From contig NZ_JANZKV010000073.1 of the NCBI RefSeq assembly GCF_025060895.1, forward strand, positions 3,118-43,010: a stretch of DNA of 39,893 bases, read 5' to 3'. The DNA comes from Stieleria sedimenti. Its GTDB lineage: Bacteria; Planctomycetota; Planctomycetia; Pirellulales; Pirellulaceae. The translations under genes and the position numbers were made by a program. Under the pieces are notes generated by a model, which was not told the DNA's origin, did not search any database, and saw only the letters and a list, made by a program, of their open reading frames with translations. Of the stretch, positions 8,012-15,286 are shown piece by piece; the first letter of the stretch is position 1; each line of letters opens with the position of its first letter.

Positions 8012-8284
8012 TTAGATCGCCAGGGCGCCTTCGCGGCTGGGGACGGTGAACACACCCAACACCATCGAAGCCAACGTCAGGGTGTGGATCAACCAGACGT
8101 CATCCAGACGCATCACGGTTCGCAGCGTCACCAGACTGATGATCACCAACGCGATCAAGAACCGGCGTTCGGCACGTCGCAAGGCGTCGCCGACAGACAG
8201 CTTGGTCGACAGCAGCGCCCACAGCCCAAACAAGGGTAGCGCGATTGCATTGACCACGGCAAAAAACTCGGGCAATTCGAGCAT
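8012..8284 (-). CDS. Small three-helix membrane protein, unknown function
   Basis: A 90-residue protein starting MLELPEFFAVVN, with three predicted membrane segments: about 7-28 (VVNAIALPLFGLWALLS), 42-58 (FLIALVIISLVTL) and 68-85 (LIHTLTLASMVLGVF). The start at 8284 is set by a good Shine-Dalgarno site (GAGGG, complement of 8291-8295) six bases upstream; the frame stays open to 8473 but that extension is not protein-like. A basic loop (RRAERR) follows the first helix pair. I do not recognise a family. It may be co-transcribed with aroA, with the tandem repeat between them. Confidence 0.65.
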   Translation of the reverse strand: MLELPEFFAVVNAIALPLFGLWALLSTKLSVGDALRRAERRFLIALVIISLVTLRTVMRLDDVWLIHTLTLASMVLGVFTVPSREGALAI

Positions 8285-8529
8285 GACGATCCCTCGTCCA
8301 GCAGAGTGATTGAAAAGCAAAAAGAAAAGCATTCCGCTACGCGGCTCAGGATCGCAGGAGGGGACATCGCAATGGAAGCCGGACTTGAGAGGAAATTTTA
8401 AGATTTGCCAAAAAGTCACAACGGATTTCCGTAGACGCGGTGTTCTGGACGCCTCCACAATGGGTTGTGGCAATGGCGATTCGATCGCCGACTGATCGAG
8501 TCATCAGAAAATCAGTGGAGGGGAAGGCG
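8285..8529. promoter_or_regulatory. Divergent promoter region with start-setting ribosome binding sites
   Basis: These 245 bases separate two divergently transcribed genes and should contain both promoters; no clear -35/-10 pair was identified. GGAGGGGA at 8517-8524 sits five bases before the ATG at 8530 and fixes that start. On the other strand, GAGGG opposite 8291-8295 fixes the start at 8284. Confidence 0.6.
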
Positions 8530-9354
8530 ATGTCAGAAGGCAAAGGGACGCGGTGTGGCCAGCGTATCGTGGCGGTCATTGACCTCGGTGATCACCAGCT
8601 GGGTGGTGACGGCGTGTTTGGTGGTGCGGCGGTCGAGTGTGAAGGTCAAAGGGTCGATCCGCCGCATGCGATTCAGCGGTTCGCCCATCGACGACTTGCC
8701 GGGCAACCCCTGCTGTTGCGGATGGCGGCGCGGTTGAGCGAATGCCAATGGGTGGATGAGATCTACGCAGTGGGCTGTAACTTGCCGGATTCGATGACGC
8801 AACTGAACAGCGCCGTCATCCGTCCGCTGAGTCTGCCGACGTGCCATTGGGTGGAACGAGTCGGCGCAATCGTTGATCGCACGACGCCCACATGGGTGTT
8901 CTATGTTCCCGCTAACCGGCCGTTTATCGATGCCGCCTTGGTCGACGGGTTGTTGTCCAAGGCGTCGAAAAGCCAGCGGGGAGACTACTTCGGCTACACC
9001 TCGACATCTCAAGGTCGAGACCCAATGGAGCACCTGGGGTTGGCCGGCGAGGTGTGTCACGCCGATGCGATCCGGCGGCTCCGACGAAACGCCGACCGAT
9101 TGACGCCGGGGCAAACGATTGCCGGATGCCTGGAGGGTGCACCCGGCAACTACGAGCTGAACTTTGTGCCCGTTCCCGACGAACTAGACCGCTGTGGTCT
9201 GCGGTTCGCCATCGAAGACGAGCACGACTGGGACGAAGCGCACCTGGTCTGCGAATCCGTCCGTGAAGTCGATGCCGGATGGCAGCAGGTCGCGCGATTG
9301 GTCAGCCAAAAAGAGCATCTGCGAGACGCGACACCCAGCGTCGATTCAATTTAG
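8530..9354 (+). CDS. Divergent SpsF/CMP-sugar-type nucleotidyltransferase-like protein
   Basis: A 274-residue protein whose middle and end resemble SpsF-like cytidylyltransferases (GT-A fold). The stretch RRLAGQPLLLRMAARLSECQ followed by WVDEIYAVG matches the family's 'R-LPGKPLLxRvieRl...iDeivvAt' region, and LRFAIEDEHDWDEAHLV near 236-252 matches the terminal 'lRlTvDtpeDlelv' motif. The usual N-terminal nucleotide-binding signature (QARxxSxRLPGK) is not intact: RIVAVIDLGDHQLGGDG is followed by an insertion before the LAGQPLL motif. It may therefore be inactive or have altered specificity. The start ATG at 8530 follows a strong ribosome binding site. It converges on the hypothetical gene at 9531-10550. 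A role in surface sugar activation is inference. Confidence 0.65.
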   Translation: MSEGKGTRCGQRIVAVIDLGDHQLGGDGVFGGAAVECEGQRVDPPHAIQRFAHRRLAGQPLLLRMAARLSECQWVDEIYAVGCNLPDSMTQLNSAVIRPLSLPTCHWVERVGAIVDRTTPTWVFYVPANRPFIDAALVDGLLSKASKSQRGDYFGYTSTSQGRDPMEHLGLAGEVCHADAIRRLRRNADRLTPGQTIAGCLEGAPGNYELNFVPVPDELDRCGLRFAIEDEHDWDEAHLVCESVREVDAGWQQVARLVSQKEHLRDATPSVDSI

Positions 9355-9365
9355 CAGCGAAGGTG

Positions 9366-9443
9366 TTAGCGGAACGGCGCGAGCCGTCCGGTCGCGCTTC
9401 AAAGACACCGTGAAAGACCGGAGGGCTCGCGCCCTGCCGCTAA
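9366..9443 (-). repeat. Paired-hairpin (REP/BIME-like) repeat, copy 4
   Basis: The same 78-base element in the orientation of copy 3. It differs from copies 1 and 2 by one spacer base and by the bulged base in one arm (CCCTACCGC becomes CCCTGCCGC). The stem bases are unchanged. It starts 11 bases after the stop of the nucleotidyltransferase-like gene, between converging genes, so it could act as a two-way transcript end. Confidence 0.85.
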
Positions 9444-9530
9444 CCAACAACACCCCGTTGGGTGTCAAAGTACGTGGCACTGGGCTTGCACCGTCGGCTC
9501 AGCATTCAACTTTCGCCCCTGACGACGAGT

Positions 9531-10550
9531 CTAACTGCGGAGCATGACACCGACGGCTTGCAGGTAGCGTTCGACGACGTCCAGTTCGACATCACGCCAC
9601 TCGGCCGCTTTGTGCCGCAGGATGGCCAGCTTGAGCGACTCGATGGCGTCGTTCAGGTCATTGGGCAACTGGGGCAGTCCGATGAAGGGTTGAACCGGTG
9701 CCGCCGAGGCTTCGGCTTCCGATCCATCGGCTTGAATGCCCGCGTCGCCGTCCCTGTTTTGGCCCGCCAGGGATTGCAGTTCTTCTTCGTCGCCGAAATC
9801 GGGGCCTTCGAACGTGGGACCGGATTCGACGCCGCCGCTGTCGTTATCGTATTCGCGGTGTTTGCCGTCGCCTTGAGCCGGTAGGGTGACGTCTTCGTCG
9901 GTGTCGACTTCCACGATTTGGCTGTCGGTCGGGCGGTTGCTGTCGACCGCTCCCTCGGCCTGCCAACGTTTCTCGCGCATCACCGAAATGCTCCACTTTT
10001 CATTCGCGGCGCCTTCCAGCCACAGCGGAGCGTCTTCCCAATCCAGTGCCGCCAGAAAGTGGCTCCAGTACAGCCCTGGATAGCTTTGATAGGAATCGTT
10101 GAATCGCTCATAGACCCGGCGGAGTCGCCCGACGTGCGGGGCGGTCACCCCGCCGACGCGTCGCGACCAGGCGTCGTCGGAGTATTGGGTCGCATCGACA
10201 CCCGATTCAATCAACTCGTTTCTCCACTGGCTGATGATCCGGCCTTTTTCCCAGTTGGTCGTGCTGATCAATTGATTCCATTGACCGACAAACGGCTCGG
10301 CCAGTTCGCTCGCCCGCAGCAAGTCTTCCTCGCTGACCGTCGCCGCGCCGGGGTCGGTCTGCTCCTCCCAGGCAGCTTTGGCGGCATCCAGATCGGCGTC
10401 CTGGATCGCATCGTCCGCCGTTTCGGGAGAGTCCACGGGCGGTTGGGCAGCGGAGGCGGCGGGGTCCGTCGCCCCTGCCGAAGGCTCCGCGATCGTGTCG
10501 GTAACTTGAGATTCCGTTTCGTTGGCGGAAGAGAGTTCGTCCTGAGGCAT
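9531..10550 (-). CDS. Conserved planctomycete-type hypothetical protein
   Basis: A 339-residue acidic protein. Residues 1-60 and about 250-300 are low complexity (Ala/Asp/Glu/Pro-rich) and probably disordered. The folded core at about 70-190 contains WNQLISTTNWEKGRIISQWR, then AWSRRVGGVTAPHVGRLRRV, then YPGLYWSHFLAALDWEDAP. The middle segment has the look of a helix-turn-helix, and the aromatic-rich segment looks strongly constrained, but I cannot name a domain. A short helical segment near the C-terminus (LPNDLNDAIESLKLAILRHK) is followed by RDVELDVVERYLQAVGVML. There is no signal peptide or membrane segment, so it is likely cytoplasmic. I chose MPQDELSS at 10550 because the upstream frame to 10763 lacks protein character. 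A DNA-binding role is a guess. Confidence 0.7.
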   Translation of the reverse strand: MPQDELSSANETESQVTDTIAEPSAGATDPAASAAQPPVDSPETADDAIQDADLDAAKAAWEEQTDPGAATVSEEDLLRASELAEPFVGQWNQLISTTNWEKGRIISQWRNELIESGVDATQYSDDAWSRRVGGVTAPHVGRLRRVYERFNDSYQSYPGLYWSHFLAALDWEDAPLWLEGAANEKWSISVMREKRWQAEGAVDSNRPTDSQIVEVDTDEDVTLPAQGDGKHREYDNDSGGVESGPTFEGPDFGDEEELQSLAGQNRDGDAGIQADGSEAEASAAPVQPFIGLPQLPNDLNDAIESLKLAILRHKAAEWRDVELDVVERYLQAVGVMLRS

Positions 10551-10813
10551 CAGCGTCCGAGTGGTAAAAATGTCGTGTGGAGATAATTTCGTGACCCAGT
10601 CACAGTGGTTGCACACGCTAACGAAAGAAACCGCGGGTGAAAAACGGTTGGCGGCTCGAGAACGCCTGAGTCGACGATTTTCCGATTCACACACGCCGTC
10701 TGGGCAAACTTTGACATGTGGAAAGCCTGTCGGGGACTCGCCGTTTGGTTTGGCGTTTTCCACTCGGTGCGGTTATTCTGTTGGCCCCACCAACACCACG
10801 CCCACCACTCGCA
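10551..10813. promoter_or_regulatory. Divergent intergenic region
   Basis: These 263 bases lie between the starts of a hypothetical gene (minus) and a PSCyt/PSD1 gene (plus), so promoters in both directions are expected. I found no confident promoter pair, operator or riboswitch. Open frames entering it from both sides are upstream extensions of the real genes. Confidence 0.45.
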
Positions 10814-13486
10814 ATGAAATACGCCTTCGTCCTTGCCGCAGCCATCGCTGTCGCATGGTGCACCACCGCTTCGTCTTCCGCCGCGGACGACTCGCCCTCC
10901 GCTCCGCCCGATCGGAAACCGGCCACGACGATCACTGCTGAAGAGGAAGCGTTCTTTGAGTCAACGATTCGTCCGTTGCTGATCGAGCACTGCTACGAAT
11001 GCCATTCACGCCAATCCGGCGAATCGTCGGGTGAGTTGTTCGTGGACGCCGCCGACTCGCTTCGGACCGGCGGCACTTCCGGCCCCGCCCTGGTGCCCGG
11101 AAACCCGGACGCGAGTTTGATGATCAAGGCCGTCCGGTATGACGACGCGGAGTATGAAATGCCGCCGACCGGAAAGCTCGATGAAAGCGAAATCAAACTG
11201 TTGGAGGACTGGGTTCGGATGGGGGCGCCCGACCCCCGTGATTCGATCGCCGAGCCGCCCAAGCAAACATCGCCGATGGACATCGATCCTCGGTCCCACT
11301 GGGCCTTCATCGCCCCCCGGCGATTTCGCGGCGACGTCGCTGTCGGCGACGACGATTCTGATGTGATCGACGCGGTCGCCAGAGGCTTGGCAAACAAGGC
11401 GGGGATTTCGCTTGCTGATCGTTGCGACGACCAGACGTTGATTCGGCGACTCTACCACGACTTGACCGGGCTGCCGCCGACGATCGCCCAGATCAACGCC
11501 TTTGTGGCCTCGACCGAAACCGACAAGCATTTCCGCTTGGTCGATCAGCTGCTCGCCTCGCCGCAGTTTGCCGAGCGATTCGCCAGGCACTGGATGGACG
11601 TTGCGCGTTACGCCGACACCATCGGGTACGCCTTGGTAGGCAAGGAGCGTCGGCTGGAAGGCAGCGATCGTTATCGCGATTGGCTGATTCGGGCGTTTGC
11701 AACCGACATCCCGTTCGATCAGATGATACGGCTGCAATTGGCCGCCGATCGATTCGATCCCGCCAACGAAAACGGTGATTTGGATGCGATGGGATTTCTG
11801 ACCGTCGGCCGTCGGTTTCTCAATCGCTACGACACGATCGACGACCGGATCGACGTGATCACGCGTGGGTTGATGGGCATGACGGTCGCCTGTGCACGCT
11901 GTCACGATCACAAGTTTGATCCGATCCCGACGACCGATTACTACTCGTTGCTCGGCATCTTGCAAAGCAGCGAGACTCCCGAGGACGCCGCCAGCCCGCT
12001 GGCCTTGGTCGACCGGGCGAAACCCGCCGACAGTCACGTGTTCTTGCGCGGTCAGCCCGGCAATCGGGGTGAAACGGCGCCACGCCAATATCTGACCGCG
12101 CTTCGAAAGCCGGACGAGCCGCGGTTCACCGATGGCAGTGGGCGGCTCGAGTTGGCCGAGCGGCTTGCGTCGCACGAGAACCCGCTGGTCGCACGCGTGT
12201 TCGTCAACCGAATCTGGATGCATCTGATCGGCCGACCGATCGTCGATTCGACCAGTGACTTCGGTGTCCGTACCGAGGCGCCGCCGCTGGTCGGTGTGCT
12301 GGATGAATTGGCAGCCGAGTTTGCCGAGCACTGGAGTGTCAAGCGGCTGATACGACGCATCGTGACGTCCCGGGTGTATGCCCAATCGGCCGCACCTGCC
12401 GATGACGCGGCGCCGCGTCTCGATCCCGAAAATCGTCTTGCGGCACGCGGGAACCGGCGACGTCGCGACTTCGAATCCCTGCGAGATTCGGTGCTCGCGG
12501 TTTGCGGGCGACTCGATCGCACCATCGGCGGCCCGCCGGTCGAGGTCCATTTGGCTTCGCCCAGCCCGCGACGAACGCTCTATGCCATGATCGATCGCCA
12601 GAATTTACCGTCGTTGTTTCGGACATTCGACGTTGCCAGTCCCGACGCGCATACACCCAAGCGATTCTTTACCACTGTGCCGCAGCAAGCGCTGTTCTTG
12701 ATGAATCATCCACAGATCGGCGTGTTTGCGCGGTCGCTGGCCGAGCAAGTCGAATCGGACAACCGGGACAATGCGGTGCAAGTCGATCGCATGTTCGAAC
12801 GCATTCTGTCTCGCCAACCGAGTGCAGGGGAGCGTGAGACGTGTGTTGCGTTTTTGCGGCAACCGGCCGGTCAGCGCGAGCGACGATTTGATCCGCAGCT
12901 CGCCTGGCGCTATGGAACCTCACCGGCGAATGCGGAGAGCCGTGTGGCCGAGTTTCGTCCGCTGGCGGTGTTCAGTGGGGCGACGTGGCAGGACCAGGAC
13001 AAGTTGCCTGCGTCGAGCGAACTCGGCTATGCGTCGATCGGTGCGGAAAATGGGCATCCCGGGCCTCAGCATGCCGTCGTGCGACGATGGATCGCACCGG
13101 CCAGCGGTCGCGTGACGATCAGCGGCATGGTGGGGCATCGAAACGATCAAGGTGACGGCGTCGAACTGGCGATCTGGGTCGGCGATCGTCGGTTGTGGCG
13201 AGAAAACCAGAAGAGCAACAATCGACCGTTTCGTAACTTGAGCGCCGACGTCGCTGCCGGTGAAACCGTCGATTTTGTCGTCTCCCCGCGAGCGTCCGAT
13301 AGCTTCGATTCGTTCTTCTTGCGGTGCCAGGTGTCGCTCGAAAGTGACCGTGGCGAATACTTCGAAGGTGATTCGAAACGTGATTTCGCTGGGCCGATTG
13401 AACGGGGTCATGCAGCACCCCTGAGCCGCCTGGCGCAACTCGCCCAGACCTTGCTGCTGTCCAACGAGTTTGTGTTCGTGGATTGA
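10814..13486 (+). CDS. PSCyt1-PSCyt2 (DUF1549)-PSD1 (DUF1553) secreted cytochrome-like protein
   Basis: An 890-residue exported protein of the planctomycete cytochrome family. A signal peptide covers about 1-23 (MKYAFVLAAAIAVAW). The PSCyt1 domain has haem motif CYECH at 60-64 and the EMPPTGKL block typical of that domain. The DUF1549 domain runs from about 180 to 375 and ends with a second motif, CARCHDHKFDPI. DUF1553 follows (LAERLASHENPLVARVFVNR) with the usual NRxAARGNRRRRDFESLRD stretch. The linker between the two DUFs is short, about 65 residues. A C-terminal extension (about 715-865) looks like a beta-sandwich binding domain. The start at 10814 was chosen because it gives the signal peptide; the frame is open to 10718. 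Unlike most such genes, no DUF1501 partner is adjacent. Its precise reaction is unknown; redox work in the periplasm is inferred from the haem motifs. Confidence 0.88.
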   Translation: MKYAFVLAAAIAVAWCTTASSSAADDSPSAPPDRKPATTITAEEEAFFESTIRPLLIEHCYECHSRQSGESSGELFVDAADSLRTGGTSGPALVPGNPDASLMIKAVRYDDAEYEMPPTGKLDESEIKLLEDWVRMGAPDPRDSIAEPPKQTSPMDIDPRSHWAFIAPRRFRGDVAVGDDDSDVIDAVARGLANKAGISLADRCDDQTLIRRLYHDLTGLPPTIAQINAFVASTETDKHFRLVDQLLASPQFAERFARHWMDVARYADTIGYALVGKERRLEGSDRYRDWLIRAFATDIPFDQMIRLQLAADRFDPANENGDLDAMGFLTVGRRFLNRYDTIDDRIDVITRGLMGMTVACARCHDHKFDPIPTTDYYSLLGILQSSETPEDAASPLALVDRAKPADSHVFLRGQPGNRGETAPRQYLTALRKPDEPRFTDGSGRLELAERLASHENPLVARVFVNRIWMHLIGRPIVDSTSDFGVRTEAPPLVGVLDELAAEFAEHWSVKRLIRRIVTSRVYAQSAAPADDAAPRLDPENRLAARGNRRRRDFESLRDSVLAVCGRLDRTIGGPPVEVHLASPSPRRTLYAMIDRQNLPSLFRTFDVASPDAHTPKRFFTTVPQQALFLMNHPQIGVFARSLAEQVESDNRDNAVQVDRMFERILSRQPSAGERETCVAFLRQPAGQRERRFDPQLAWRYGTSPANAESRVAEFRPLAVFSGATWQDQDKLPASSELGYASIGAENGHPGPQHAVVRRWIAPASGRVTISGMVGHRNDQGDGVELAIWVGDRRLWRENQKSNNRPFRNLSADVAAGETVDFVVSPRASDSFDSFFLRCQVSLESDRGEYFEGDSKRDFAGPIERGHAAPLSRLAQLAQTLLLSNEFVFVD

Positions 13487-13503
13487 AGTGGGGCATCGCC
13501 ACT

Positions 13504-13554
13504 GTGCGTCGGCTGATGTCAATCGCACGATCAGCCGTAGATCGCCAGCCGACG
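13504..13554. terminator. Possible bidirectional terminator with alternative hairpins
   Basis: In the 71-base gap between two converging genes, CGTCGGCT (13507-13514) pairs with AGCCGACG (13547-13554). The overlapping GGCTGAT (13511-13517) can instead pair with ATCAGCC (13530-13536). GTGCG (13504-13508) and CGCAC (13524-13528) give a further small stem. No T-tract is present, so intrinsic termination is only suggested. Confidence 0.4.
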
Positions 13555-13557
13555 GGC

Positions 13558-14301
13558 TTACCGGATCGTCGTCTCGTCGCCTTGGCCTTCGGCGACGCGA
13601 ACGTCGTCTGATTCTGCGCCGGTGGCGTCGGGCGCGGTTTGTGCATCGATCGCGGCGATCCACTGTTGCGGGTCATTGCCATAATCTTTGCCGATGACGC
13701 CTTTCAAGCTTTGCATCGCCAGATGAATGGTCGCCGGGTCGCGGTCTTCCAATGCCAAGCGGAGTGATTCGACAGGAACGGTGCCCTTGTGCTTGCCGAG
13801 CGCGTCGATCGCCGAATTCTTGACATCGGATTCGGGTGTCGTGCCGAGTGTGGACGCGAGCAACTGGGCGGCTTCGGGTTCACGCCGTTTTCCCAACGAG
13901 CGACAGGCTTCCATTTGCACCTTCAAACTTTCGTCGTCCAGCCCACGTTCGATCAAGTCGATCGCGCCGGGCGTCCTTAATTTGCTGGCGGCGAGGATCG
14001 ACAGCCGTCGCATTTCGGGGCTGGGATCGTTTTCGATGATGCGATCCAGATGGGTCGCCCATTTCGCTTGTTCTTTTGCACTCATGCCGCCGATCTGACT
14101 GGCAAGCCTTTGTAGCTCTTCTCGTCGTTCGTGGTCGGTCACGCCGAGTTCTTGGTCGCGTTTCCATTCTCGCATCGGGAAGTACGGGTTGAGCCGTTTC
14201 ATACCGTAGAGCGGTCCGTCGTGACACCCAGATGCCAGCACACAGAGGACTGCGGCGAAGGCGCCACAGGTGAAGGAGTGCAGGCGGCGACGATGTGTCA
14301 T
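13558..14301 (-). CDS. HEAT-repeat lipoprotein
   Basis: A 247-residue protein starting MTHRRRLHSF. A lipoprotein signal ends with the lipobox LASGC (Cys at about 26), so it should be membrane-anchored on the outer face. Residues about 50-200 form HEAT-like helical repeats, visible as SPEMRRLSILAASKLRT, then LKVQMEACRSLGKRREP, then DVKNSAIDALGKHKG. The C-terminal ~30 residues are acidic and probably disordered. HEAT repeats usually serve protein binding; no partner is indicated. The start at 14301 is preferred over the ATG at 14331 because it places the basic n-region directly at the N-terminus. It converges with the PSCyt/PSD1 gene. Confidence 0.8.
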   Translation of the reverse strand: MTHRRRLHSFTCGAFAAVLCVLASGCHDGPLYGMKRLNPYFPMREWKRDQELGVTDHERREELQRLASQIGGMSAKEQAKWATHLDRIIENDPSPEMRRLSILAASKLRTPGAIDLIERGLDDESLKVQMEACRSLGKRREPEAAQLLASTLGTTPESDVKNSAIDALGKHKGTVPVESLRLALEDRDPATIHLAMQSLKGVIGKDYGNDPQQWIAAIDAQTAPDATGAESDDVRVAEGQGDETTIR

Positions 14302-14439
14302 GTCAGTATCGATGATTGGTTGGTGCGGCATTCCGTTTCCAAAACCAAGACTTCAACGGGAATGGTGGGTGACGGCAAGACCGTCGGACATTGGGACTTA
14401 TCAAAGTCAAGGCGGGCTCGCCAAGACCACTTCCATCGT

Positions 14440-15021
14440 TCATTCGGCCACCGTACCGACCAACTCGTCAGGCCGCTGTCGCATCAAGCGGTACGGCAGC
14501 AGGGCGGTATCGAGCAGAAATTTGGCTCCCGAATGCAAATTGGTCATGATCCCGCCAGAAAAAATCCATTCGGTTTCGCCGCATCGTTCCAGCGGCGCGT
14601 CTTCAAAATACAATCGTCTCCGGGTGTAGGTCGTCACCGAGTCGCGCGAGTCGCCGGGACTAACTACGCCGGCGGTCATCCACATACCTGGTGGCGTGAA
14701 ACCCGGCTGTGAAACCTGAGGCGGCGAAGCCAATCCGGAAAGCCGGATTTGCGAAAGCGGCTTGTCCAACCGAGCGAGCTGCGTTTCTGTGGTGTCAGGT
14801 TTGCCTTCGCTCGGGGGCGGGACCGGTTCAGAAGTGTTGTCGGGCTGTCGCAGCGGCTCGGTGGTTGGTCGCGATAGCGATGGTGAATCGCTTGGTGAAG
14901 ACGATCGGCTGACGTCTTCGATTTGGACCGGAGAAAGTCGCAGCGGTTCCGCAGATTCCTGGCCCGGCAGGCTGGAGCCGATCGCCAGCACAGCGATCAA
15001 CGAGAGAGTCGGTGAGTTCAT
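14440..15021 (-). CDS. Secreted protein with planctomycete-type LYFED...LERCG domain
   Basis: A 193-residue protein with a signal peptide (MNSPTLSLIAVLAIGSSLPG) and a Ser/Pro/Glu-rich, likely disordered region up to about 110. The C-terminal part (about 130-190) contains RLYFEDAPLERCG, then a glycine-rich stretch, then LLDTALLPYRLM. From memory this resembles a short module common in planctomycete exported proteins, where a 'PLYFEDxNLERCG' motif is followed by an 'LPY-M' motif; its function is unknown. The gene diverges from the giant surface protein gene, with 265 bases between the starts, so the two could share regulation. The start at 15021 was chosen for its signal peptide over the ATG at 15066. 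Confidence 0.72.
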   Translation of the reverse strand: MNSPTLSLIAVLAIGSSLPGQESAEPLRLSPVQIEDVSRSSSPSDSPSLSRPTTEPLRQPDNTSEPVPPPSEGKPDTTETQLARLDKPLSQIRLSGLASPPQVSQPGFTPPGMWMTAGVVSPGDSRDSVTTYTRRRLYFEDAPLERCGETEWIFSGGIMTNLHSGAKFLLDTALLPYRLMRQRPDELVGTVAE

Positions 15022-15286
15022 GGACGGATTGCGGTAGGTCGGCGGTCGAGAAGAAGCCACTCTCACTGAGTTTTCGACTGCCCTGAGCGACGATTGCCAG
15101 TAAAATCGTTAGGGCCGGAAGATTTTCCCCCATTTAACAAACTGAGATTTGACGCCCACATCCGCTGTCACGATGCTATGGGTCTGCCTGATCTGTCGGC
15201 CTTGACTGGTTTGCGCAGTCTGACGTCGTGGTCTCATCAAGCCTCAGTGTGGCGACTCCGAATCAAGCCCTAAGAGGGGATCAATC
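15022..15286. promoter_or_regulatory. Divergent promoter region upstream of the giant surface protein
   Basis: These 265 bases lie between two divergent starts. A Shine-Dalgarno-like AGAGGGGA lies just before the ATG at 15287 and supports that start. No convincing -35/-10 pair or operator was recognised. Confidence 0.45.

Noticed and set aside
7810-8055. Upstream in-frame extension of aroA by 82 residues (start at 8055)
   Set aside because: The extension is encoded mainly by the 30-bp tandem repeat (WRTLPACDPT-like units) and overlaps the end of the small membrane protein gene. The ATG at 7809 gives a normal-length enzyme.
8285-8473. 63-residue N-terminal extension of the small membrane protein
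   Set aside because: The Shine-Dalgarno site at 8291-8295 fits the start at 8284, and the extension lacks the membrane-protein character of the rest.
11006-12550. 514-codon open frame antisense to the PSCyt/PSD1 gene
   Set aside because: It mirrors a clear gene in a GC-rich genome and has no domain. Its product is rich in Arg, Gly and His, as expected for antisense of GC-rich coding DNA.
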